Made by a program: the position numbers and the translations under genes
Assembly (NCBI GenBank): GCA_030447925.1
Contig: JAUJNX010000009.1
Location: 63,572-127,571 of the forward strand
Length of the DNA: 64,000 bases
Direction of reading: 5' to 3'
Source: Egibacteraceae bacterium
GTDB taxonomy: Bacteria > Actinomycetota > Nitriliruptoria > Euzebyales > Egibacteraceae
In this document: positions 52,108 through 61,121 of the stretch, piece by piece
How the letters are laid out: every line of letters begins with the position of its first letter
Position numbering within the stretch: the first letter of the stretch is position 1
Notes under the pieces: generated by a model
Databases searched by the model: none
What the model was told of the DNA's origin: nothing
The model's input: only the letters and a program-made list of their open reading frames with translations

Positions 52108-52431
52108 ATGGAGACCGTGGCCCTCGACCTCGGCGGCCTGGGCCGGCTGGGCACCGCCCTGGCCGATGCGACCCGCCGCCGGATCCTCGTGGAGCTGGTG
52201 CGCGCGCCCGCGCACCCCGGGGAGCTTGCGGAGCGGCTCGGTCTGACGCGGGCGAACGTGTCGAACCACCTGGCCTGCCTGCGCGGGTGCGGGCTGGTGG
52301 TGGTGACGCCGGTCGGGCGGCGCATGCGCTACGAGCTGGCCGACCCGGGCCTCGGGCTCGCGCTGGCGCAGCTCGTCGCGCTGGCGCTGCCCGCCGCCGC
52401 CTGCGACGACCACGTGGGGACGCGCGCGTGA
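52108..52431 (+). CDS. ArsR-family metalloregulator, CmtR-like (Cd/Pb type)
   Basis: 107 residues. Winged-helix LGTALADATRRRILVELV...HPGELAERLGLTRANVSNHLACLRGCGLVVVTPVGRRMRYELAD. Cys57 and Cys61 in the recognition helix (ACLRGC) and a C-terminal Cys99 (PAAACDDH) match the ligand set of mycobacterial CmtR, which senses Cd(II)/Pb(II) with Cys57, Cys61 and Cys102. It would repress the operon until metal binds. GTGA overlap with the CDF exporter gene. Confidence 0.88.
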   Translation: METVALDLGGLGRLGTALADATRRRILVELVRAPAHPGELAERLGLTRANVSNHLACLRGCGLVVVTPVGRRMRYELADPGLGLALAQLVALALPAAACDDHVGTRA

Positions 52432-53063
52432 GCGGCGTCGCCGGTGTCGTCCCCCGCGCGCGGCTGGTCCGCCGCGGTCGGTTGCTGGCGTGGGCCACGA
52501 TCGCGTGGAACGCGGTGGAGGGCGTGGTCGGGATCGTGTCGGGCGTGGCGGCGGGCTCGGTCGCGCTGGTCGGCTTCGGGGTCGACAGCTACGTCGAGGT
52601 GTTCGCGGGCGCCGTGGTGCTGTGGCGCCTGTCCAAGGAGGACCTCGGCCGGCAGGTGTCCGCGCAGGCCGAGCAGCGCGCGGTCCGGCTGATCGCCGTC
52701 ACCTTCTTCGTGCTCGCCGCCGGGATCGGGGTGGAGTCGGTCCGCCGGCTGGTCACCGGGGAGCGACCCGAGGAGAGCGCGGTCGGCCTGGCCCTGGCGG
52801 TCGTGTCGCTGGTGGTCATGCCGTTGCTGGCGCGCGCGAAGCGGCAGGTCGGGCGGCGGCTGGGCAGCCGCGCCATGGAGGCCGACGCCACCGAGACCGA
52901 CCTGTGCGTGTGGCTGTCGGCGATCCTGCTCGCCGGGCTGGGCCTCAACGCGGCGTTCGGCTGGTGGTGGGCGGACCCGGTCGCCGCCCTGGCGATCGTG
53001 GCGATCGCCGCCCGCGAGGGCTGGGAGCACTGGCACGCCGAGCAGCTCGACGACTGCTGCTGA
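52428..53063 (+). CDS. CDF-type cation transporter
   Basis: 211 residues, five to six membrane segments. RRGRLLAWATIAWNAVEGVVGIVSGVAAGSVALVGFGVDSYVEVFAGAVVLWRL carries the metal-site Asp53 of TM2; the second site lies in WWWADPVAALAIVAIAAREGWE (TM5/6). No C-terminal cytoplasmic domain, as in the short cation-efflux subgroup; it ends EQLDDCC, a Cys pair that may bind metal. Predicted to export Cd2+, Zn2+ or Pb2+ by proton exchange, under CmtR-like control. Confidence 0.87.
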   Translation: MSGVAGVVPRARLVRRGRLLAWATIAWNAVEGVVGIVSGVAAGSVALVGFGVDSYVEVFAGAVVLWRLSKEDLGRQVSAQAEQRAVRLIAVTFFVLAAGIGVESVRRLVTGERPEESAVGLALAVVSLVVMPLLARAKRQVGRRLGSRAMEADATETDLCVWLSAILLAGLGLNAAFGWWWADPVAALAIVAIAAREGWEHWHAEQLDDCC

Positions 53064-53089
53064 CCCCCCGGCGGGGAGAGGAGAGGAAC

Positions 53090-54169
53090 GTGGTCGAGGT
53101 CGACGTCGCCGTGGTGGGCGGCGGCCAGGCGGGCCTCGCGGCCGGCCGGGAGCTGGTCGACCGGGACGTCGACGCGCTGATCGTCGACGCGTCGGCCGGG
53201 CCCGGCGAGGTCTGGCGCCGCCGGTGGGACTCGCTGCGGCTGTTCACCCCCGCCGCCTACAGCAGCCTGCCCGGCCTGGCGTTCCCCGGCCCGCCCGACG
53301 CGCTGCCCGGCAAGGACGACGTCGCCGACTACCTGGCCGCATACGCCGCCCGCTTCGACCTGCCCGCGCGCTGGTCCACCCCCGTCACCCGCCTCCGACG
53401 GGCCGGGGACCGGTTCGCGCTGACCACCGCGTCGGGCGAGCAGCTGACCGCCCGCCAGGTCGTCGTGGCCACCGGCGCCCACCAGCGGCCGTGGAGGCCC
53501 GCCCTCGCCGACCGACTCGGCGGCGACGTCCTCCAGCTGCACACCGCGGCCTACCGCAACCCCGGGCAGCTCCCCGACGGGCCCGTCCTGATCGTCGGCG
53601 GGGGCAACAGCGGCGTGCAGATCGCCGCCGAGCTGGCCGCGACCCACCTTGTCACCCTCGCGCTGGGGACCCGCACGCCGGTGATCCCCGCCCGCGTCGC
53701 CGGGCGCAGCGTGTTCCACTGGCTCGACGCGCTCGGGCTGCTGCGGATCCCCACCGAGAGCCGCCTCGGTCGGCGTGCCGCCCGCGCCCCGGAGCCGGTG
53801 ATCGGCGACGCGCCGCAGCGCCTCCGGCGTCGCCTGGGCGTGCGGCTGGTCGGCCGGATCGTCGCCGCCGGAGGCCGCGCCATCACCGACGTCGACGGCG
53901 GCGTCCACCGTCCTGCGACCGTGGTCTGGGCGACCGGCTACCGAGCGGACTGGAGCTGGATCGACGTGCCCGGCGCCCTGGACGCCGACGGCCTGCTCGT
54001 CCAGCGCTGCGGCGTCACCCCGGTCCCCGGCCTGTCCACCATCGGGCTGCCCCGCCAGTGCACATCGGGGTCCGCGATGTTCACCGGCCTCGGCCCCGAC
54101 GCCACCGCCCTGGCCACCCGCACCGCCGCGGCCCTGCGCCGCCCCCGCGGCACTCCCGCCGCCAGCTGA
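53090..54169 (+). CDS. FAD-dependent oxidoreductase, CzcO/ArsO-like
   Basis: 359 residues, GTG 53090 after GAGAGGAGAGGA. N-terminal FAD-binding VAVVGGGQAGLAAGREL (GGGQAG at 10-15), second Rossmann motif LIVGGGNSGVQIAAELA for NADPH, WRRRWDSLRLFTPAAYSSLPGLAFP and VVWATGYRADWSWI as in flavin monooxygenases annotated CzcO or ArsO in metal-resistance operons. Third gene of the CmtR-CDF operon; its reaction (oxidation of a metalloid or organometal species) is not established. Confidence 0.85.
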   Translation: MVEVDVAVVGGGQAGLAAGRELVDRDVDALIVDASAGPGEVWRRRWDSLRLFTPAAYSSLPGLAFPGPPDALPGKDDVADYLAAYAARFDLPARWSTPVTRLRRAGDRFALTTASGEQLTARQVVVATGAHQRPWRPALADRLGGDVLQLHTAAYRNPGQLPDGPVLIVGGGNSGVQIAAELAATHLVTLALGTRTPVIPARVAGRSVFHWLDALGLLRIPTESRLGRRAARAPEPVIGDAPQRLRRRLGVRLVGRIVAAGGRAITDVDGGVHRPATVVWATGYRADWSWIDVPGALDADGLLVQRCGVTPVPGLSTIGLPRQCTSGSAMFTGLGPDATALATRTAAALRRPRGTPAAS

Positions 54170-54361
54170 CCGCCGGCTGCCCGACCTGCCCGCGGTGCCG
54201 GCCTCGGAGCCCGGCCGCGCCCCCGGGACGCGGCGCGTGCCGCTGCCCCCGGGGGGAAGCCCTGGCGTGCTCGACCACGGTGGGCGAGGCGGCGTGGCGC
54301 GGGTCCGGTCGGGCAGCTCCGACCGCGTTCGACCGGTGCGCGGGGGCGGGGCGGGTGGCGG

Positions 54362-56086
54362 TCAGGGGAGGGCGTAGACCTGCACGCCGGGGTCCTCGGC
54401 GAGCAGGGTGACGCCCGGCTCGGCCGCCAGCCGTTCGGCGGTGGTGGCCCACGGGGTGCCCGGGACCAGCGCGGTGTCGATCACGACCGTGCGGACGTCG
54501 ATGGCGCGGAGTGCGGCGAGGCTCGCCGGCGAGGGGAGGTCCTGGACCTGCCGGGCGATGTCGGCGTACCAGGTCGGGATGGTCTGGGCGACGCCGTTGA
54601 CGATCGGGCGGAAGTTCGCCGTCGACCGGTAGAGGTGGCGCTGGTCCCAGCCGCGGTCCTGCGCCGCGCCGGTGGCCGGGTCGACGGTCATGGCCGGCAG
54701 GGCCAGCACGGCGCCCGGCCGGTCCGCGACCGCCGCGAAGGCGGGCGTGATCGCCGGGGCGGGGATCAGCGGCACCTCGGCCGGCCAGGCGGCCAGCAGC
54801 ACCAGCGCCGCGGACACCGCAGCGGCGCCTGCCCGCGCCCGGCGCGGGACGGCGCCCAGCGCGAGGGCGGCCAGCAGCGTGACGCCGATGGGCACGAGCT
54901 GGCCCAGCCGCATGGGCGCCCGCAGCACCGGGACCGCCTCGAACAGCGGTGCGGTCGGCAGGCGCGGGCCCTCCGGCGTCGCGCCCCAGTGGGGACCCAG
55001 GCTGAGCAGCGCCCCGACGACCACCAGCAGGACCCCGGTGACGGCGAGCAGCGGGACGGTCCCGTCCGGGGGCGCGGTCGCGTCCGCGGCGCCGTCGGCG
55101 GGGCGGCGGCGCGGCCGCACCACCAGGACAGCGCCGACCGCGAGCATGCCGACCTGCCAGAGGCCGGGGAACAGCGTCTTCTCCCAGCCGCCCTGCGGGT
55201 CTTCCGCCGCGCGCGGCAGGCGCGCGTGGAGCGGGTCCAGCGGCCCGCCGACCCGGTCACCGATGCGCAGGTAGGCCGACGGGGTCGCCGATCCGCTCAC
55301 CGCGGCCCCCGCCTGTGGGAGCTCGGGGTGGGCGCGCTGGATCGCGGCGTAGGGCGCGGCCAGTGGCGCGGCGAGGAGCAGGCTCAGCGCCAGCCCGCCC
55401 GCGGCCCACGCCAGCGGCGCGACCGCCACCCGCGGCCGGAGCACCAGCAGCGCCAGCCCCCAGCAGCCGACCGCGAGCAGGGTGAGCACGCCGCCGGTGA
55501 TCGAGGACCACAGCGCCCACGCGCAGATCAGCCCCAGCGCGGCGGCGGGCCGCCAGCCGGGCCGCCGGGCCAGCCAGAGGGCCGCGAGCAGGGCGAACGG
55601 CAGGAGGTGGGTGGCGACGACGTGGAGGTGGTCGACCTGCGCGATCCGGTAGGGCAGCACGGTGACCGCCAGCGCGCCGACCAGCGCGGCCCAGCGGTCG
55701 ACCCGCGCGGCGCGCAGCAGCAGGCCCGTCCCGACCCCCGCCGCGGCCAGGGTGAGTAGGGTCGCGAGGTTCAGCGACAGCGCGGGGTTCCCGGTCAGCC
55801 AGAACACCGGGGCCAGGGGCGCGGAGATGCCGAGGTAGTTCTCGGTGACCGCCGCCGTCCCGGCCTGCGGGTGCAACCAGGGCGCGTCCCAGACCGACAG
55901 CGACGGCACCCGCAGCGCGTGGGCGCCCCAGGCCAGGATCGTGGCGATGAGCAGCGGGTCGTGCTCGACGGGCGTGACCGCGCTCGCGAGGTGCAGCGGC
56001 AGCGGCCACAGCGCGAAGGCGGCGGCCGCGAGGCAGGCGACCGCCAGCCCGGCCACCTCCCCGCCCCGCCGGCGGGTGATCGTCAT
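54362..56086 (-). CDS. large polytopic membrane protein (GT-C mannosyltransferase-like)
   Basis: 574 residues from ATG 56086; the frame further upstream is low complexity. About 11 hydrophobic segments, then a soluble C-terminal domain of ~130 residues (ending VVIDTALVPGTPWATTAERLAAEPGVTLLAEDPGVQVYALP). Opening FALWPLPLHLASAVTPVEHDPLLIATILAWGAHALR...SVWDAPWLHPQAGTAAVTENYLGISAPLAPVFWLTGNP is the pattern of GT-C-like or YfhO-like membrane glycosyltransferases of actinobacteria, with Asp residues in the first loop where the catalytic acid would sit. Sugar and acceptor unknown. Confidence 0.7.
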   Translation of the reverse strand: MTITRRRGGEVAGLAVACLAAAAFALWPLPLHLASAVTPVEHDPLLIATILAWGAHALRVPSLSVWDAPWLHPQAGTAAVTENYLGISAPLAPVFWLTGNPALSLNLATLLTLAAAGVGTGLLLRAARVDRWAALVGALAVTVLPYRIAQVDHLHVVATHLLPFALLAALWLARRPGWRPAAALGLICAWALWSSITGGVLTLLAVGCWGLALLVLRPRVAVAPLAWAAGGLALSLLLAAPLAAPYAAIQRAHPELPQAGAAVSGSATPSAYLRIGDRVGGPLDPLHARLPRAAEDPQGGWEKTLFPGLWQVGMLAVGAVLVVRPRRRPADGAADATAPPDGTVPLLAVTGVLLVVVGALLSLGPHWGATPEGPRLPTAPLFEAVPVLRAPMRLGQLVPIGVTLLAALALGAVPRRARAGAAAVSAALVLLAAWPAEVPLIPAPAITPAFAAVADRPGAVLALPAMTVDPATGAAQDRGWDQRHLYRSTANFRPIVNGVAQTIPTWYADIARQVQDLPSPASLAALRAIDVRTVVIDTALVPGTPWATTAERLAAEPGVTLLAEDPGVQVYALP

Positions 56087-56263
56087 GCCCCTCAGCCTGT
56101 GGACACCCGCGCCTCCCGGCCACCGTCCTCCCGGCCGCCGGGCCGCCGGGCCGCCGGGCCGCGCTGCGAGCACGACGGCATGCAGACCGAGCCCCGCAAC
56201 CCCACCACCGGCGTCCACCCCGCCACGAGCGATCGCCGCCGCGTGAGCCCGGCGCTCGGCCGA

Positions 56264-56635
56264 TCATCCGCCCCCGCGCCGAGCCCAGCGCAGCGCTGCG
56301 TCGGCGCAGTCCTCGGGGCTGCGGTCGAAGGCGATGGCCGCGTCCGGCGCGTGCCGGCGCACCAGGTTCACCACCCGCTCGAAGAACTCGAGCAGCGGGT
56401 CATACGTGCGGATGCCGGCCCCGATGACCACGCAGGCACGGTGGGTGCCGCTCAGCGCCGCCACGATCGCGGCCTCGGGGTCCTCGTCGAGCGCCACCAG
56501 GCAGTAGTCGGCCTCGAGGCCGTGCTCCTCGAACCTGGCCCGGCCACGGGCGATCGCCGCCTGGACCGGCCCCGGGTCCCAGCCCTGGACCTCGGCGGGA
56601 TCGAGACCGATCACCAGCACGGGTGCCACAATCAC
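56264..56635 (-). CDS. conserved hypothetical small protein
   Basis: 123 residues from GTG 56635 (GTG 56629 also fits; AGGAGG is just upstream). VAPVLVIGLDPAEVQGWDPGPVQAAIARGRARFEEHGLEADYCLVALDEDPEAAIVAALSGTHRACVVIGAGIRTYDPLLEFFERVVNLVRRHAPDAAIAFDRSPEDCADAALRWARR shows a Rossmann-like alternation of strand and helix. I recall similar short proteins in actinobacterial genomes but no function. No TM or signal. Confidence 0.65.
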   Translation of the reverse strand: MIVAPVLVIGLDPAEVQGWDPGPVQAAIARGRARFEEHGLEADYCLVALDEDPEAAIVAALSGTHRACVVIGAGIRTYDPLLEFFERVVNLVRRHAPDAAIAFDRSPEDCADAALRWARRGGG

Positions 56636-56861
56636 GCATCCTCCTGGTCCCGGAACGCCCCCACCATCGCGGTCGCAACGGAGGTTGCCCCGGAAGCACA
56701 CGTCCCAGCGGCGGGACGGTGGACCAGCGAGGTCAGCGGCTGGGTCTGACCGGTGGTGTCGGGCACGTCGGGTGCTCCTCGAACCGGGTGTCCGGGGTCG
56801 GGGCGGGTCAGCTGGTCCGGACGGTGGGGCGGAGCAGGATCTGACCCGCCTCCGTCGCCGG

Positions 56862-59667
56862 TCAGCCGGGGTCGGGGGCGGGTTCGAGGGCGTCGTAGCG
56901 GGCGCGGAGGTCGCGGAGCTGGGTGAGGCGGCGCTCCCAGGTGGCGCCGGCCCACAGCAGCGCGAGGCCCGCCGCGCCGATCGGCACCCAGCGGGGGAGC
57001 CGGGCCGCGACCGGGGCGAGGGCGTCGACGCCGAGGAGCAGCAGCGTGACGGCGCCGATCACGAGCGGGGCCTGGCGGCCCCCGCGGGTGCCCGCGAGCA
57101 CCACGGCGAGCGCGGCGGCGGCCAGCACGACCGGCCGGGCGCCGCCGGCGTCGACGGCCAGGCCGAGGCTCGGCAGGAGGGCCAGGGCGAGCCCCGGACC
57201 CAGCAGGGCCCACGACGACCCCCGCCGCCCGAGCGCGGCGGGCGTCAGGGCCGCGGCCGCCGCGGGCAGGGTGTAGGCCTCGAGCAGCCGGACGTCCGCC
57301 GCCCCCGCCCAGGCCCACACCGCCGTCACGGCGACGGCCAGCCCCGTCCAGGCGAGCGCCTCCCGCCCGGCCAGGAGCAGGGCCGTGACCGCGGCGGTCA
57401 GCGCGACCGCGAGGTACGGCTCGGGCGCGTCGGCGGCGAGCAGCGCGCCCGCGCCGACGCCGGCGGCGCCGAGCCCCGCCACCACCAGCGTCACCGTCTC
57501 GCCCAGCCGGGCGCGGGTGCCGGCGACCAGGACCGCGCCGGCGGCCACGACCAGCGCGGGCCCGCGCGCGGCGGGCCGGTCGAGGGCTTCGGCGATCGCG
57601 ACCACCAGGCCGAGCAGCGCGACCACCGCAACCCCCGCCGACGCCCCGCGCAGGGCGGCCGTGCGCAGCAGTGCCGCGCAGACCCCGGCCACCCCCGCCA
57701 CGGCGAGGAGGGCGAGCAGCGTCCCGCCCTCGGTCGCCAGCGCCCACCCCGCGGCCGGCGCGACCGCCACGCCCGCCGCCCACGCGCCTGCCACGACGAG
57801 CGGCCCCCCACCCATCGGCGCCGCGGCGCCGGACGGATCGACACCCACGCCAGCCGCGGACGGCTCGACATCCGCCGGTGCGGGGAGGAGGGGCCGTGCC
57901 CGGCGGTGGACCCGTCGCCGTGCGCGCCGCGCTCGGCGAGGCGGGGCCTGCGGGGCGGTGGACCAGTTGCTGTGCGCCGCGCTCGGCGAGGCGGCCTGCG
58001 GGGCGGTGGACCAGTTGCTGTGCGCCGCGCTCGGCGAGGCGGGGCCTGCGGGGCGGTGGACCAGTTGCTGTGCGCCGCGCTCGCCGAGGCGGGGTCGTGC
58101 GCGGCGATGGACCAGTTGCTGTGCGCCGCGGTCGGCGAGGCGGGCGCCTGCGGGGCGGTGGACCCGCTGCCGTGCGCAGGGGTCTGGGACGTGGGGGAGG
58201 TGGCGCGGTCGGCGGCCGTGGTCGTCGCCCAGGCGGCGATCGCGGTCGCGGCGGTGGTGACGAGGGCCGCGCCGACCGTCCACTGGACGGCCAGCGGAAG
58301 AGCGGCCAGCGCGGTCGCCGCGGCCGCGCCGGCGATGGGGAGGGCGGTGGACCGGCGCAGCAGGCGCGGCCCGGGCTGCGGCGCGGCGGCGAGCAGTGCC
58401 GCGGCCGCGATCGCGGCCAGCACCAGCACGGCCGGCAGGTCGACCACGTCGCCCTCGGTCGGGAGGGCGGCGGGATCGCCCAGCCGCCCCCGCCACACCC
58501 GGTCCGTCCAGGCGAGCGGCCCCGCGACCGCCGCGAGGGCGGCGGGCAGCCGGGCCAGCCCGACGAGCGCCAGCCCGGTCCCGGCCGCGCGCGCGGTGCC
58601 CGCCGCGAGCGCGCGGGCAGGAGCCGGGCGACCCCGACGGCCGCCGCGAGCAGGACCGCGCCGGCGCCGAGGAGCGCGGCGCCGTCCCAACGCCCGCTGA
58701 GCAGGCAGATCCCGGCGCCGAGCAGCGCGCCGGCAGCGAGCCCGACGAGCCCGTCGCGCACCCCGAGCCCCGCCCGGGCCGGCAGCAGCGCCCGCGCGGC
58801 CGCGGGCGCCGCGGCGACCGCCACGAGCACGGCCGCCGCCTGCTCGGCCCGCGGCACCTCGCCGAGCAGCCACCCGAACCCCAGCGCCGCGAGCGCGACG
58901 ACGTCGATCGCCACGGCCCCGACCCCCAGCACGACCGCGGGTCCCCACCACCCGCCCCGGCGCCCCCGCCCGCCCGGCGCCCGGCGCGCGGCCGCGCCGC
59001 CCGCGGCGGCCGCCCCGGCCGCGACCAGGGCGAGACCGAGGGCCGTGATCCAGGCCGCCACCGCCAGCTCGCCGACGGCGAGGAGCGCCGAGACCTGGAC
59101 GAGGCCCGCGGCGAAGGCCCGCTGCACCGGCAGCACCCGCCCCGCCGCGGCGGCGAGCAGCGCCGCCAGCGCCGTCCCCGCGATCCACCACGCCCCGTCC
59201 GACCAGCCGGCGCCGACCCCCGCGACCCGCAGCACCGCCCAGTCCACCAGGACCAGCGCCAGCGCCACGGCCCCGAGCCCCGCCGCCGTCGCCGGCAGCC
59301 GCCGCCGGGCCGCGGCGGCCGCGCCCGCCGTCACCGCCGTGGCGGCCAGCAGCACGGCGGCCCGCTCCGCAGCCCCCAACCGCCCCCACGACACGATCGC
59401 GAACGTGAGCGCGGCCAGTGCCACGAGCACCGCGCCCACCCAGGTGAGCAGCGCCCGCACCGCCTCCGGCCGCCACTCCCGCGCCGGCTCGGGGACGGGC
59501 CCAGGGGCGGGCAGAGGGGCCGACGGCATCGGCAGCTGCCCGAGCAGCCGCTGGCGCTCGGCGTGCAGCGCCGCCACCTCGGCCGCCAGCGCCGCCTGCT
59601 GCCCGGCCAGGGCGCGCAGCCGCTCCTCGATCGCCCCGAGCCGTGCCCCGACCTCGTCCACCGCCAT
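56862..59667 (-). pseudogene. SCO7613-like multi-TM membrane protein (frameshifted as read)
   Basis: Starts ATG 59667 after a GGAGG: MAVDEVGARLGAIEERLRAL, then AGQQAALAAEVAALHAERQRL, an N-terminal coiled coil, followed by some 20 or more Ala/Leu/Val membrane segments and ending RLTQLRDLRARYDALEPAPDPG at 56862. This matches the large SCO7613 C-terminal-domain membrane proteins of actinobacteria (function unknown). Frame changes near 58620 and within the tandem repeat (57906-58200) split it into three ORFs. The repeat-encoded linker separates two membrane halves. A dotted ORF reading through from the MFS gene is an artefact of the same errors. Confidence 0.7.
57906..58200 (-). repeat. six-copy ~51-bp tandem repeat encoding a 17-residue unit
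   Basis: Copies start at 57906, 57958, 58006, 58056, 58107 and 58158 (spacings 52, 48, 50, 51, 51). The plus-strand core is GTGGACCAGTTGCTGTGCGC. On the coding strand the unit reads AHSNWSTAPQAPASPSA. Only the 51-base copies keep the frame. Confidence 0.85.
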
Positions 59668-59734
59668 CCGTGCCTCCGCGTCGTCGCCTCGACGAGCAGC
59701 ATCGGCAGCGGTGGCCGTCGGGGCCAGCGCGTCC

Positions 59735-61098
59735 CTACTCCTGTGCACCTGAGTAGGACCGGCAACTCCCGGCGCGCGCCGGCAGCGGCCGCAGCAGCGC
59801 CGCGCCGCCCCCGCCGCGGCGACCGCCGCGACCAGCCACCCCAGCGGCGCCCCCGCCAGCGGCAGCGCGGCGCCCTCGGTCGCGCCGCGACCAGCAGCAC
59901 CGCCGCGACGCCGATCGCGGTCCCCATCTGCGCGGCGGTGTTCAGCGCACCCGCGGCGGTGCCCTGGAGCGCGGCGGGCACGTCGGTGCCCCGCAGGGTC
60001 GCGGCGACCGACGACAGCCCGATCCCGAAGCCCGCGATCCCCACCCCGGTCGGCACCACCCAGGCGCCGGCCTCGGCTGCGAGCAGCAGCACCACCCCTG
60101 CGGCGATCACGGCGAGCCCCAGCCCGGCGGCCGTCCGCGGCGCGACCCGCCGCAGCAGCCGGGCGGCCACCGCGGACCCGGCGACCACGGCGAGGCTGAA
60201 CGGCAGCAGCGCGAGCCCGGCCGCGGTGGGGCTGAGCCCGCGCACGTCCTGCAGGTGCAGGGTGGCCAGCGTCACCGCGGAGCTCGTCGTGGCGGTGTTG
60301 GCGAACGACGCGCCGGCGCCGGCCCGCAGCCCACGGTGCGCGACCGCGGCGGGCGGGAGGAGGGGGTCGGCCACGCGGCGCTCGACGCGGGCGAGCAGCG
60401 CGCCCGCGGTTCCCCCGGCGACGAGGAGCAGCGCCCCCACGGTCGCCGGGCCGGCACCTCCAGGAACGACGCGCCGAGCACGACGCACCCCACCGCGGCG
60501 GTGAGCAGGGCCGCCCCCGCGACGTCGAGCGCCCCTCGGACCGGCGCGGTGTCGCGGGCGCCGCGCGGCGGACGGCCACGAGCAGCACCGCGCCGATCGG
60601 CACGCCCAGCCAGAACAGCGCCCGCCAGCCGGCGAGGTCGGTGAGCGCCCCGCCGAGCACCAGCCCGGCCGCCCCCGCCCCGGCCCCCGCTGCGCTCCAG
60701 GCCGCGAGCGCCTGCCGCCGCGCCTCCCCGTCCGGCGCGACCGCCGACAGCAGGCGCAGGGCCGGCGGGACGGACACCGCCGCCGCGGCGCCCTGCGCGC
60801 AGCGCGCGGCGACCAGCACTGCCGCGTCCGGTGCCACCGCCCCCAGCGCGGACGACGCGGCGAACAGCGCCAGCCCCGCCTGCAGGACCCGCCGGTGGCC
60901 CAGCCGGTCGCCCAGCCGCGCCCCGAGGAGCAGCAGCGCGCCGAAGAGCACCGCGTAGCCGTTCACCACCAGCGAGGCCGCGGAGGGCGGGGCGCCGAGG
61001 TCGGCGAGCATCACCGGCAGCGCCGCGATCACCACCGTCGCGGTGAGGACGTCGACGACTTGGACGGCACACAGGGCTGCCACAGCGGTGTTCTTCAT
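59735..61098 (-). pseudogene. MFS transporter (frameshifted as read)
   Basis: DHA2-type drug-exporter family. Start ATG 61098: MKNTAVAALCAVQVVDVLTATVVIAALPVMLADLGAPPSAASLVVNGYAVLFGALLLLGARLGDRLGHRRVLQAGLALF has the TM1 VVDxTxVxVALP and the loop-2 GDRLGHRR motif. Later pieces lie in other frames (ALDVAGAALLTAAVGCVVLGAS; ATTSSAVTLATLHLQDVRGLSPTAAGLALLPFSLAVVAGSAVAARLL, typical of this family). Breaks are near 60560, 60460, 59885 and 59800. The stop in the third frame at 59735-59737 (…RSYSGAQE) fits the likely end. Divergent from a LacI-family gene, the probable regulator. Confidence 0.78.
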
Positions 61099-61106
61099 CG
61101 TTGAAG
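61093..61106. promoter_or_regulatory. inverted repeat over the MFS start codon (possible LacI operator)
   Basis: CTTCA-TCGT-TGAAG is a perfect 5-bp inverted repeat centred in the 23-base gap between the MFS and LacI-family start codons and covers the MFS ATG itself. Confidence 0.5.
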
Positions 61107-61121
61107 AGGCAGGATAGCGGC

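Noticed and set aside
57906..58200. CRISPR array
   Set aside because: The tandem units are contiguous with no unique spacers and encode protein in the host gene; no cas genes are present.
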